Below, piece by piece: positions 1 to 6,980 of a stretch of 10,068 nucleotides of DNA. The translations under genes and the position numbers were made by a program. The stretch comes from Bacteroidota bacterium. GTDB taxonomy: Bacteria; Bacteroidota; Bacteroidia; Cytophagales; Cyclobacteriaceae. The notes beneath the pieces were generated by a model. That model was not told the origin of the DNA. It did not search any database and saw nothing but the letters and a program-made list of their open reading frames with translations. Where the stretch lies: NCBI GenBank assembly GCA_023417955.1, contig JAEZDW010000460.1, positions 1 to 10,068 on the forward strand, written 5' to 3'. Within the stretch, counting starts at the first letter, position 1; the number at the start of each line of letters is the position of its first letter.

Positions 1-32
1 TTTTGCCAACTGGCGGCGTGACCCTTGGGGCG

Positions 33-90
33 TATGAACACATCGCGCGAAATACATCACCTGCATTTAGCCCGCCCTGGCGGGTGTCAC
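33..90. repeat. Palindrome-bearing dispersed repeat, copy 1
   Basis: This 58-base element recurs at 110-166 with one C-to-T change and a one-base deletion. Its right part holds a perfect 14-base inverted repeat at 71-84 (CCCGCC, 2-base spacer, GGCGGG), which could form a GC-rich hairpin. No convincing reading frame runs through both copies, because the one-base deletion brings a stop into copy 2. It resembles the REP- or MITE-like intergenic elements found in many bacterial genomes. Whether it is dispersed in this genome cannot be seen from one window. Confidence 0.8.
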
Positions 91-109
91 AGAACCAGCC
101 TTCCAATTT

Positions 110-166
110 TATGAACACATCGCGCGAAATACATCACCTGCATTAGCCCGCCTTGGCGGGTGTCAC
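110..166. repeat. Palindrome-bearing dispersed repeat, copy 2
   Basis: Second copy of the element at 33-90, starting 77 bases after the first. The 14-base inverted repeat lies at 147-160 (CCCGCC, TT, GGCGGG). The only base change between copies falls in the hairpin loop, and the deletion lies just outside the hairpin, so both stems are intact. A further short palindrome, GGGTG-T-CACCC, lies at 158-168. The element begins about 20 bases beyond the dusB stop codon, so transcripts of that gene would run into the hairpin. No clear U-tract follows it on the minus strand, so a role as an intrinsic terminator is only possible. Confidence 0.8.
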
Positions 167-187
167 CCACAAAACGGACGCAAAAAA

Positions 188-1183
188 TTAAGCTGCAATA
201 CCCTCCGCGATGTAGGTTGACGCAACCTCCTCAAGGATTGCAACTACATCGTCATAGGTTGGTGCCTCCACAAGGCGTGTGCGATACGGCTTAAAATCCG
301 GGAGACCTTTAAAATAATTCGCATAATGCCGGCGCATTTCGAAGATGCCCACCTTATCACCTTTCCATTTTACACTGAAGTCGAGGTGTTTTCTCGCAAC
401 GCGAACGCGTTCTGCAATTCCGGGCGGGGCTGTAATTGTACCGTCTTTGAGGAAGTTTTTGATTTCAGAAAATATCCACGGATAACCAATGGAAGCGCGA
501 CCAATCATGACACCATCAACGCCGTAACGATTCTTATACTCAAGTGCCTTCGCCGGTGAATCGATGTCGCCGTTTCCAAAAATCGGGATGTGCATGCGCG
601 GGTTCTCCTTGATTTTCGCAATCAGCGTCCAATCCGCGGAGCCCTTATACATTTGTACTCTCGTCCTTCCGTGAACAGTCAGTGCCTTGATTCCGATATC
701 CTGAAGGCGTTCTGCTACTTCAACAATGTTTTTGGTTGAATCATCCCAACCGAGACGCGTCTTCACGGTAACGGGGAGACTGGTGCACTTGACAATCTCT
801 TCCGTCATCTTAACCATCTTCGGAATATCCTGCAGCAACGCAGCCCCTGCACCTTTGCATGCAACTGCCTTCACAGGACAACCATAGTTGATGTCAATCA
901 AGTCGGGGTTAACGGTCTCGGCTATACGCGCCGACTCCACCATGCTACCGATCTGACCACCGAATAGCTGAATACCGATGGGGCGTTCATATTCAAAAAT
1001 ATCGAGCTTCTGCCGGCTTTTGGCGGCATCGCGGATAAGGCCTTCTGACGAAATGAATTCCGTGTACATGAGGTCCGCACCGCCGTCTTTGCAAACCGCG
1101 CGGAAAGGCGGATCACTGACGTCCTCCATAGGAGCCAGCAGCAGCGGAAATTCTCCAAGTGATATCGAACCAATTTTTACCAT
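188..1183 (-). CDS. dusB: tRNA-dihydrouridine synthase (DusB type)
   Basis: An FMN enzyme that uses NADPH to reduce specific uridines in the D-loop of tRNA to dihydrouridine in the cytoplasm. The 331-residue length is normal for the family. Visible motifs in order are the N-terminal LAPMEDVSDPPFR barrel strand (residues 16-28), NYGCP with the expected catalytic Cys102, GAGAALL (111-117), VKTRLGW with Lys141, VHGRTR with His171, the FMN-binding FGNGDI (202-207) and IGRASIGYPWIF (227-238). The helical C-terminal tRNA-binding part contains RRHYANYFKGLP. The ATG at 1183 is the natural start, just ahead of the first beta strand; no Shine-Dalgarno is evident. The gene is divergent from the CPBP protease gene and separated from it by 101 bases that include a perfect TAnnTTTG box on this strand. 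The DusB subclass is assigned by overall resemblance; the general Dus family is secure. Confidence 0.95.
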   Translation of the reverse strand: MVKIGSISLGEFPLLLAPMEDVSDPPFRAVCKDGGADLMYTEFISSEGLIRDAAKSRQKLDIFEYERPIGIQLFGGQIGSMVESARIAETVNPDLIDINYGCPVKAVACKGAGAALLQDIPKMVKMTEEIVKCTSLPVTVKTRLGWDDSTKNIVEVAERLQDIGIKALTVHGRTRVQMYKGSADWTLIAKIKENPRMHIPIFGNGDIDSPAKALEYKNRYGVDGVMIGRASIGYPWIFSEIKNFLKDGTITAPPGIAERVRVARKHLDFSVKWKGDKVGIFEMRRHYANYFKGLPDFKPYRTRLVEAPTYDDVVAILEEVASTYIAEGIAA

Positions 1184-1242
1184 TTCGTCATCAAAGCACG
1201 TTTCAAACGGGTTTGCGAACGCCTATTCGCTATATTAGGGCG

Positions 1243-1250
1243 CAAATTTA
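1243..1250 (-). promoter_or_regulatory. Probable -7 promoter box for dusB
   Basis: Read on the minus strand this is TAAATTTG, a full match to the Bacteroidota -7 consensus TAnnTTTG. It would place the transcription start near 1236 and give a leader of about 53 bases before the dusB ATG. I see no good TTG -33 element at the expected distance, so the call rests on the -7 box alone. On the opposite strand, TTTG at 1212-1215 and TATATTAG at 1231-1238 could serve the divergent operon, but their spacing of 15 is short and one base differs from consensus. Confidence 0.45.
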
Positions 1251-1284
1251 ACCATAATTTATTTCCGCTACACCAGTATCAGTC

Positions 1285-2208
1285 ATGGAGGAAATCAGAC
1301 CCAACAACCTGTTAAGGACACCATTAGTTTCCATCCTTCTGACGTTACTGATTTTTTTCCTGGGCTTTCAGATTATCGGACCCGCAATCGGCGGAACTAT
1401 TGCACTTCTCTTTTATTCCGGCACTGAAAGCGAGTACTGGAAGTTGCTTGAAAACCCGCTTGGCAATCCTGATTCAAAAATCATCCTTTTGGTAATGCAG
1501 GCCAGTGGCGCCCTTATTGGTTTGATTCTGCTCCCGGCTTACCTCATGCGTCGTCAGGGCAGAAAGCTATCCAACTACTTTGCGACACCACATCTGCGGC
1601 CGGTGATCATCGTGCCGATACTGGTAATTGTGTTCATGGGCGTAAACGCAATTTTCATTCACTGGAATAAAGGTATTCACCTGCCCTTTGGCCTGGAAGA
1701 CTGGGCGCGGCCGCTTGAAGAAAAGCTGGGTGAGCTAACTGTATTCATTACACAATACGACTCGCAACTCCAGATGATTCTCGCATTCATCGTGGTGGCG
1801 GTCCTGCCAGCTATCGGAGAAGAGATTGTCTTCCGGGGAATGATTCAAAATGACTTTTATCGCGCGACCCGGAATGCGCACCTTTCAATCTGGATTTCCG
1901 CTTTTCTTTTCAGCGCGATTCACCTTCAGTTTTATGGTTTCTTTCCCCGAATGTTCCTGGGTGCATTGTTCGGATACCTGTACTTCTGGTCGGGAAACCT
2001 GTGGATGCCTGTGCTCGCGCATTTCGTCAACAACGGCTTCACCCTGGTTTCACTTTATCTTTATGACAAGGGTGCCATAGCCATCGACATGGAAAACACC
2101 CAGCCCACCCTGTGGCAGGTCCTGTTTTCGATAGTTTTCTCGGCTTTTTTGCTGTATGCATTCAAAAATTTTTACAATAACCAGCCGAAAACCGATATTC
2201 CGGATTAA
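1285..2208 (+). CDS. CPBP-family intramembrane metalloprotease
   Basis: A polytopic inner-membrane protein of 307 residues with about eight hydrophobic segments. The signature of the CPBP (CAAX protease / bacteriocin-processing, Abi) family is complete. EExxxR appears as E179-E180-I-V-F-R184, the second motif as FLFSAIH with His213, and the third as HFVNN with His246 and Asn250. These Glu and His residues form the metal site in the family. In eukaryotes the relatives (Rce1) cleave CAAX prenyl proteins. Bacterial substrates are mostly unknown, and nothing here identifies one. The ATG at 1285 has no clear Shine-Dalgarno. The stop is 17 bases before the cdsA start, so the two are probably cotranscribed. 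The family call is firm; the biological role is open. Confidence 0.92.
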   Translation: MEEIRPNNLLRTPLVSILLTLLIFFLGFQIIGPAIGGTIALLFYSGTESEYWKLLENPLGNPDSKIILLVMQASGALIGLILLPAYLMRRQGRKLSNYFATPHLRPVIIVPILVIVFMGVNAIFIHWNKGIHLPFGLEDWARPLEEKLGELTVFITQYDSQLQMILAFIVVAVLPAIGEEIVFRGMIQNDFYRATRNAHLSIWISAFLFSAIHLQFYGFFPRMFLGALFGYLYFWSGNLWMPVLAHFVNNGFTLVSLYLYDKGAIAIDMENTQPTLWQVLFSIVFSAFLLYAFKNFYNNQPKTDIPD

Positions 2209-2225
2209 ACTATCGGGCTGACATC

Positions 2226-3068
2226 TTGAATACTGTGAAACGCAACATTTCGAAATATAACAACCTCACACAGCGGATAATAACGGGACTGCTAGGCGCA
2301 GCCGGGGTAATCGCCGGTGTGTCGTTCGGACCCTGGTCGTACTTCGCAGTGTTCTTTCTGATCTGCCTTTTGACACTGCTTGAGTTTTATAAGCTGGTCG
2401 GGCTCGACGGCATGGCACCCTTGAAGGCATTCGGAACGTTTTGCGGACTCAGCATTTTTACATTGTCGTTCTTCATTGAAGCCCGATACCTGCCCTATCA
2501 TTTTTACTTCCTGGTATTTCCGCTGGTATCGTTCGTATACATGATCAAACTCTACAAGAAGACGGAGCGCAAACCGTTCACAAACATCGCGTACACCTTT
2601 CTTGGATTGTTTTATGTCTCAATGCCATTTGCGCTGCTTAATGCGGCGGCTTTTCATGAAGGCAACTACAATTTCGAAATCATTTTTGGCTGCCTCTTTA
2701 TTCTTTGGGCGAGTGATACCGGCGCGTATTTCGCCGGAACATTTTTCGGGAAGCGAAAGCTTTTCGAACGTATATCGCCAAAGAAAAGCTGGGAAGGATT
2801 TTTTGGAGGCGCTGCACTTGCGATGGTCTTTGCATACGGAATAGCAACCTTCTTCCACAGCCTTGCAATGCACGACTGGCTGATCATCGGTGTGATCATC
2901 GTGGTCGGTGGCACATTCGGAGATCTGATCGAAAGCCTGCTTAAAAGAAGCATTGAAATCAAGGATTCCGGGGATTCATTGCCCGGACACGGCGGATTTT
3001 TGGATCGCTTTGACGGACTGATAATCTCGATTCCGTTCATCGTAGCATACCTGGAATTGACTCAATAA
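2226..3068 (+). CDS. cdsA: Phosphatidate cytidylyltransferase (CDP-diglyceride synthase)
   Basis: An inner-membrane enzyme that converts phosphatidic acid and CTP to CDP-diacylglycerol, the branch point for phosphatidylethanolamine and phosphatidylglycerol synthesis. The 280-residue protein has about eight membrane segments. It carries the complete family signature at residues 237-263: S-L-L-K-R, then K246-D247-S-G, then LPGHGGFLDRFD. The upstream conserved motif WASDTGAYFAGTFFGKRKL (161-179) followed by SPKKSWEG is also present. No ATG lies between the in-frame stop at 2178 and the conserved sequence. The start must therefore be TTG at 2226 or GTG at 2235; I chose TTG. It lies 17 bases after the CPBP gene. 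Psd, which acts later in the same pathway, is encoded about 2 kb downstream. Confidence 0.95.
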   Translation: MNTVKRNISKYNNLTQRIITGLLGAAGVIAGVSFGPWSYFAVFFLICLLTLLEFYKLVGLDGMAPLKAFGTFCGLSIFTLSFFIEARYLPYHFYFLVFPLVSFVYMIKLYKKTERKPFTNIAYTFLGLFYVSMPFALLNAAAFHEGNYNFEIIFGCLFILWASDTGAYFAGTFFGKRKLFERISPKKSWEGFFGGAALAMVFAYGIATFFHSLAMHDWLIIGVIIVVGGTFGDLIESLLKRSIEIKDSGDSLPGHGGFLDRFDGLIISIPFIVAYLELTQ

Positions 3069-3126
3069 TGCAGGATATATTACACCGGCCATTACTTATA
3101 GGAGGAGGCTGGAATTAAGAGGTGAT

Positions 3127-3570
3127 ATGAAATTCGCAGCACAACTCAACAGCTACCTGGACAAACGCAGAGAGTATGGCTACATATTCCTGCGGCTGAT
3201 AATTGGCTGGCGCCTGATCGACGGGACTCAGGACAACGTATTCAGCTATGCGCGAATGCTCGAATTCCGCGACTTCCTCGAACAGCACAACGTAGTCTTC
3301 CCTTTACTGGCAGCCTATGTCTCCGTGTATGCCCAGTTCATTTGCGGCATCCTGATCATGCTGGGTGCGTACATTCGCATATCCGCCCTGATTATGGTAA
3401 TAAACTTTATTGCTGCCATTCTGATTGCACATATCGGCCTGACTTTCGAGCAGTCATTTGATGCGCTCATGATGCTTTTCGGGAATGCATTCTTTTTTAT
3501 TGCGGGTGCCGGCAAAATCTCTGTGGATGATTTTCGAAAAAGACGAAATAAAAGTTCCCCGGCAGGGTAA
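3127..3570 (+). CDS. DoxX-family membrane protein
   Basis: A 147-residue protein with four predicted membrane segments (about residues 16-33, 57-82, 84-106 and 112-128), the usual DoxX layout. Supporting features are FLRLIIGWRLIDG near the N-terminus, a conserved-looking G-x-L-x-x-L-G-x-x-x-R pattern (GILIMLGAYIR, 74-84) and the late AGAGKISVDDF motif (126-136). DoxX proteins are small inner-membrane proteins. Some are linked to terminal oxidases or redox stress, but most are uncharacterised and no role can be assigned here. The start is supported by AAGAGGTGAT directly before the ATG, close to the 16S anti-Shine-Dalgarno complement, which is unusual for this window. The gene lies 58 bases after cdsA and may share its transcript. 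Confidence 0.8.
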   Translation: MKFAAQLNSYLDKRREYGYIFLRLIIGWRLIDGTQDNVFSYARMLEFRDFLEQHNVVFPLLAAYVSVYAQFICGILIMLGAYIRISALIMVINFIAAILIAHIGLTFEQSFDALMMLFGNAFFFIAGAGKISVDDFRKRRNKSSPAG

Positions 3571-3646
3571 ACGGGGCATAAAGATTTGATAAAGTTCTGC
3601 AAACCGAATTTTTATCCTAAAGAACAGGGGCCGCATTGATTTTAGT

Positions 3647-3654
3647 TATCTTTG
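3647..3654 (+). promoter_or_regulatory. Probable -7 promoter box for glutamate dehydrogenase
   Basis: TATCTTTG matches the Bacteroidota -7 consensus TAnnTTTG exactly. Transcription would begin near 3661, giving a leader of roughly 68 bases before the ATG at 3729. The expected -33 TTG at 17-23 bases upstream is not visible; the nearest TTG (3636-3638) is too close. The box sits in the 158-base gap after the DoxX gene, where I see no other clear element. Confidence 0.5.
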
Positions 3655-3728
3655 CAACCGTTTTCGCCCCGCTTTTTTAGCTGGCGACACAGACATAAAT
3701 TCGCAACGACCGTCACATTCCATTTTTT

Positions 3729-5003
3729 ATGGCATACATAGAACCCGCTCCCTTAAAAGACAAAGAAAACCCATTTGAAGCAATGATGTCACGCTTCCAC
3801 AAGGCCTCACAGATTCTCGGCCTTGAGGAAGAGATCTATAACGTCCTGAAAAATCCGGCCCGTCAGGTAATCGTGTCCCTGCCGGTCACGATGGATGATG
3901 GAACAATCAAGGTTTTTGAAGGCTACAGGGTGATACACTCAACCATTCTGGGCCCTTCAAAAGGCGGTATCCGTTTCGATCCGCATGTAAACCTCGACGA
4001 AGTGAAAGCACTCGCTGCCTGGATGACCTGGAAGTGCGCCGTGGTTGATATCCCGTATGGCGGAGCTAAAGGGGGCGTAACGTGTAACCCGCGCGAAATG
4101 TCTGCAGGAGAAATCGAACGTCTGATGCGTGCCTACACCCAGGCAATGGCCGACGTTTTCGGTCCCGATCAGGATATTCCTGCACCCGATATGGGCACAG
4201 GGCCGCGTGAAATGGCCTGGCTGATGGACCAGTATTCCCGCGTTCAGGGGATGACAACGCACGCCGTTGTAACAGGTAAGCCTCTCGTTATGGGAGGTTC
4301 ACTCGGTAGAACCGAGGCCACTGGTCGCGGTGTGATGGTAACAGCCCTTACGGCGATGGAAAAACTCAAGATCAATCCATATAAAGCAACGTGCGCGGTA
4401 CAGGGATTCGGAAACGTTGGTTCCTGGGCAGCACGCCTGCTCCACGAACGCGGACTGATCATTCAGGCCATCAGCGACCTCGCCGGCGCTTACTACAATG
4501 CCGACGGTATCGACATCGGCGAAGCGATCAAATATCGCGACGCCCACAAAGGATCGCTCGAAGGCTTTGCCGGCGCGGAAAAAATCTCGAACAACGATTT
4601 GCTCACACTTCCGGTTGATATCCTTGTTCCTGCAGCAACTGAAGACGTAATCACGAGCAATAACGCTCCTGACATCAAAGCAAAACTTATCGTCGAAGGA
4701 GCGAACGGTCCGACTTCATCGCGTGCGGACAATCTCATCCATGAAAAAGGCATTACGGTTGTTCCCGACATTCTTGCAAACGCAGGTGGTGTAACCGTGT
4801 CTTATTTCGAGTGGGTGCAAAATCGCCTTGGTTACAAGTGGACTGCCGATCGGGTAAACCGCAGATCAGACCGCATCATGAAAGACGCGTTTAACAACGT
4901 GTATAAGACTGCGCTCGAATACAAAGTCCCGATGCGGATTGCTGCTTACATGGTGGCTATCGACAAGGTTGCGAAGACATACAAGTACCGCGGCGGATAT
5001 TAA
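3729..5003 (+). CDS. gdhA: Glutamate dehydrogenase (Glu/Leu/Phe/Val dehydrogenase family)
   Basis: A cytoplasmic enzyme that interconverts glutamate with 2-oxoglutarate and ammonia using NAD(P). Its 424 residues fit the small (about 420-450 residue) hexameric class. The substrate domain shows GPSKGGIRF (Lys78), MTWKCAV (Lys102), the active-site PYGGAKGG (Lys114) and APDMGT with the catalytic-type Asp154. The dinucleotide domain has a Rossmann glycine motif GFGNVG (226-231) followed by an acidic residue, Asp250, after the second strand. The late NAGGVTVSYFEWVQN motif (351-365) is typical of glutamate dehydrogenases rather than of leucine or phenylalanine dehydrogenases. Cofactor choice cannot be settled from this reading. 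The gene appears to be transcribed alone, between a -7 box upstream and a hairpin terminator downstream. The symbol is generic; gudB or rocG are used for close relatives. Confidence 0.93.
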   Translation: MAYIEPAPLKDKENPFEAMMSRFHKASQILGLEEEIYNVLKNPARQVIVSLPVTMDDGTIKVFEGYRVIHSTILGPSKGGIRFDPHVNLDEVKALAAWMTWKCAVVDIPYGGAKGGVTCNPREMSAGEIERLMRAYTQAMADVFGPDQDIPAPDMGTGPREMAWLMDQYSRVQGMTTHAVVTGKPLVMGGSLGRTEATGRGVMVTALTAMEKLKINPYKATCAVQGFGNVGSWAARLLHERGLIIQAISDLAGAYYNADGIDIGEAIKYRDAHKGSLEGFAGAEKISNNDLLTLPVDILVPAATEDVITSNNAPDIKAKLIVEGANGPTSSRADNLIHEKGITVVPDILANAGGVTVSYFEWVQNRLGYKWTADRVNRRSDRIMKDAFNNVYKTALEYKVPMRIAAYMVAIDKVAKTYKYRGGY

Positions 5004-5034
5004 TCGCCCGTCATCTCCAACCGATATCATATTT

Positions 5035-5060
5035 GGATGGGCTTGTGCCCATTCTTTCTT
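5035..5060 (+). terminator. Probable intrinsic terminator of glutamate dehydrogenase gene
   Basis: A perfect 6-base-pair stem, ATGGGC (5037-5042) with GCCCAT (5047-5052), closes on the tetraloop TTGT. It can extend by a G-U and a G-C pair at its base (5036/5053, 5035/5054). A T-rich run, TTTCTT, follows. It begins 31 bases after the stop codon. The T-rich tail runs directly into the -7 box of the next gene. Confidence 0.65.
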
Positions 5061-5067
5061 AACTTTG
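5060..5067 (+). promoter_or_regulatory. Probable -7 promoter box for psd
   Basis: TAACTTTG matches TAnnTTTG exactly and lies 22 bases before the psd ATG at 5090, predicting a very short leader of about 16 bases. Candidate -33 elements are TTTG at 5032-5035 (gap 24) and TTG at 5043-5045 (gap 14). Neither has ideal spacing, and both lie in or at the edge of the upstream terminator hairpin. Confidence 0.5.
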
Positions 5068-5089
5068 TCCCCGCATTAAACCATTTTTG

Positions 5090-5749
5090 ATGACAATCCA
5101 TCGCGAAGGCCGCACCTTATTATTTGTTTTGCTGGTCGCCCTTTTCCTGTTGAACTGGGCCGTATTATATTTTTATCCGGAAAGCCGGCTCGTGCAAAAC
5201 AGCGTTATCCTGGTAAGTGTGCTGTTTTACCTGCTCATTCTGCAGTTCTTCCGTAATCCGATTTTCGACATCACACGTAACGAAAAAGTAGTCCTCGCTC
5301 CCGCCGACGGGAAAGTAGTCGTTATTGAAGAAGCAATTGAATCCGAATACTTCAAAGAGAAACGCAAACAGGTTTCTATTTTCATGTCGCCGGTAAACGT
5401 ACACGTTAATCGGATGCCCGTTGGCGGAAAGATCAGTTTCTACAAATATCATCCAGGCAAGTACCTCGTTGCGTGGCATCCAAAATCAAGCACTGAAAAC
5501 GAACGGACTACGGTTGCCGTGAAGATGGACAACGGTCCCGAAATTCTGTTCAGACAAATTGCAGGCGCGCTTGCCCGAAGGATCAAATGCTATGTTAAGG
5601 AAGGTCAGGTTCTTGAACAGGGTCAGGAATTTGGTTTCATCAAGTTTGGATCACGCGTCGATATTTTCCTGCCGCTGGATGCGAAAGTCAACGTTAAAAT
5701 CGGCGACGTTACGAAGGGCGGAAGGACAATTATTGCAGAATTATCCTGA
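5090..5749 (+). CDS. psd: Phosphatidylserine decarboxylase proenzyme, short form
   Basis: A membrane-associated enzyme that decarboxylates phosphatidylserine to phosphatidylethanolamine. It belongs to the family that self-cleaves to make a pyruvoyl group. The 219-residue length fits the short form of the family rather than the longer E. coli type. Two hydrophobic segments occupy residues 9-28 and 36-54. The APADGKV motif supplies Asp73, and NVHVNRMP supplies His105. FGSRVDI contains the expected Gly187-Ser188 processing site, so Ser188 should become the pyruvoyl group of the small chain. A TTG directly precedes the ATG in frame at 5087; I chose the ATG at 5090. The gene is preceded by its own -7 box. 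CdsA, which makes the CDP-diacylglycerol used to make phosphatidylserine, is encoded upstream, but no phosphatidylserine synthase gene is in view. Confidence 0.92.
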   Translation: MTIHREGRTLLFVLLVALFLLNWAVLYFYPESRLVQNSVILVSVLFYLLILQFFRNPIFDITRNEKVVLAPADGKVVVIEEAIESEYFKEKRKQVSIFMSPVNVHVNRMPVGGKISFYKYHPGKYLVAWHPKSSTENERTTVAVKMDNGPEILFRQIAGALARRIKCYVKEGQVLEQGQEFGFIKFGSRVDIFLPLDAKVNVKIGDVTKGGRTIIAELS

Positions 5750-5783
5750 TTCATTACACATTCTTTTATCCGTTCCGCGAAGC

Positions 5784-5795
5784 TAACAATTGTTA
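5784..5795. promoter_or_regulatory. 12-base perfect palindrome over the desaturase promoter
   Basis: TAACAATTGTTA is a perfect inverted repeat, and it contains the TTG (5790-5792) that would be the -33 element of the desaturase promoter. Flanking GAAG (5779-5782) and CTTC (5796-5799) could lengthen it if one base is bulged. It could be an operator for a dimeric regulator. Alternatively it could be a weak hairpin ending psd transcripts, since GTTTTCTTT follows shortly after. Confidence 0.4.
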
Positions 5796-5819
5796 CTTCC
5801 CGCGTTTTCTTTATCTTTA
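5790..5819 (+). promoter_or_regulatory. Probable desaturase promoter
   Basis: TTG at 5790-5792, a 19-base spacer and TATCTTTA at 5812-5819 fit the Bacteroidota promoter pattern TTG-N(17-23)-TAnnTTTG, with only the last base off consensus. This is the best-spaced promoter in the window. Transcription would start near 5826, about 57 bases before the ATG. Confidence 0.55.
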
Positions 5820-5882
5820 ATTGTCTGCTTCCCTAACACCGCGTACTGTTTTGGAGTCGACTACTTCAAAACTTAGTACTGT

Positions 5883-6980
5883 ATGCAATCAACTACAATC
5901 CGGTTCTCTTCTTCAAACGCCGACTTCTTTTCGACACTCAACAAACGTGTTAACGAACATTTCAAAACGCGCTCAACCAGGCGGTGGGCAAACGGTGAGA
6001 TGATCTTCAAAACCTGCTTCATGTATGGTCTTTACTGGATACCATATTTTGTTATCATCAGTAATGTTGTCACGCAGCCCTGGCTTCTGCTGGCGCTTGC
6101 CGTTGTAATGGGAATTGGCATCGCAGGGATCGGTCTCTCAGTCATGCACGATGCAAACCACGGTGCGTATTCAAACAAACAGTGGGTTAACAATTTCATC
6201 GGCTATTCACTGAACATGGTTGGCGGCAATGCATTCAACTGGCGAATCCAGCACAACGTCCTTCACCATACGTACACAAACGTTCATGATGTCGATGAAG
6301 ACATCAGTCCCCGCGGAATACTTCGCATGACCCCTTACGGCGAATGGAAACAAATACACCGCCTGCAACACGTATACGCATGGTTTTTTTACGGATTGAT
6401 GACGCTGGTTTGGGTGCTGGTTAAAGACTTTGTCAGGATTGTGAAGTATCACCGCGAAGATCTGATCAAAACGCAAAAGACAACTGTCGCGAAAGAAGCC
6501 GCGATACTGGTGGCTTCGAAATTACTCTATTTCGGATACCTTATTGGTCTTCCATTATTATTAACAGACCTTTCACTGGGCACGGTGCTGATTGGCTTTG
6601 TCGTCATGCATTACGTTGCAGGATTTATTCTGGCAATCATTTTTCAACCCGCACACGTCGTTGATGGGACTGAATACCCGCTTCCCGCGGAAGGCGGAAA
6701 GATGGAAAATTCGTGGGCCGTTCACCAACTCAGGACAACGACTAATTTTGCAAATGAAAACCGCATACTCTCGTGGTATGTCGGCGGACTTAATTACCAG
6801 ATAGAACACCACCTGTTCCCGAATGTATGCCACGTACATTACCGGGCGATATCGAAAATCGTACAGGGTACTGCTCAGGAATTCGGGTTACCGTACAAGT
6901 CGATCCCAACATTTACGGGTGCTTTGCGTGCGCATGCGCGGATGTTGTACAACCTCGGCAGGAAGCCTGTGCACGCCTAA
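5883..6980 (+). CDS. Acyl-lipid fatty acid desaturase
   Basis: An inner-membrane di-iron enzyme that introduces double bonds into fatty acyl chains, probably while attached to lipids. The three histidine boxes that hold the iron atoms are intact: HDANH (His89-His93), HNVLHH (His124, His128, His129) and QIEHH (Gln306, His309, His310). The Q-x-x-H-H form of the third box is typical of the front-end (delta-5/delta-6-like) subgroup. No fused cytochrome b5 domain is present in the 365 residues, so a separate electron donor is needed. Hydrophobic segments occur at about 45-87 (two), 163-181, 206-227 and 232-254. The start is fixed by an in-frame stop at 5874, nine bases upstream. Regiospecificity cannot be deduced. 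Its stop overlaps the stop of the convergent minus-strand gene. Confidence 0.92.
   Translation: MQSTTIRFSSSNADFFSTLNKRVNEHFKTRSTRRWANGEMIFKTCFMYGLYWIPYFVIISNVVTQPWLLLALAVVMGIGIAGIGLSVMHDANHGAYSNKQWVNNFIGYSLNMVGGNAFNWRIQHNVLHHTYTNVHDVDEDISPRGILRMTPYGEWKQIHRLQHVYAWFFYGLMTLVWVLVKDFVRIVKYHREDLIKTQKTTVAKEAAILVASKLLYFGYLIGLPLLLTDLSLGTVLIGFVVMHYVAGFILAIIFQPAHVVDGTEYPLPAEGGKMENSWAVHQLRTTTNFANENRILSWYVGGLNYQIEHHLFPNVCHVHYRAISKIVQGTAQEFGLPYKSIPTFTGALRAHARMLYNLGRKPVHA

Noticed and set aside
34..114. Small protein starting at the ATG of repeat copy 1
   Set aside because: The frame has no recognisable content, and in copy 2 the same frame stops after 11 codons.
3557..3576. Inverted repeat CCCCG/CGGGG around the DoxX stop codon as an operon terminator
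   Set aside because: The stem is only 5 base pairs with a 10-base loop, includes the stop codon, and no T-run follows.
5843..5882. Direct repeat GTACTGT at 5843-5849 and 5876-5882 in the desaturase leader
   Set aside because: Seven-base repeats occur by chance at this scale and no symmetry or known site supports a role.
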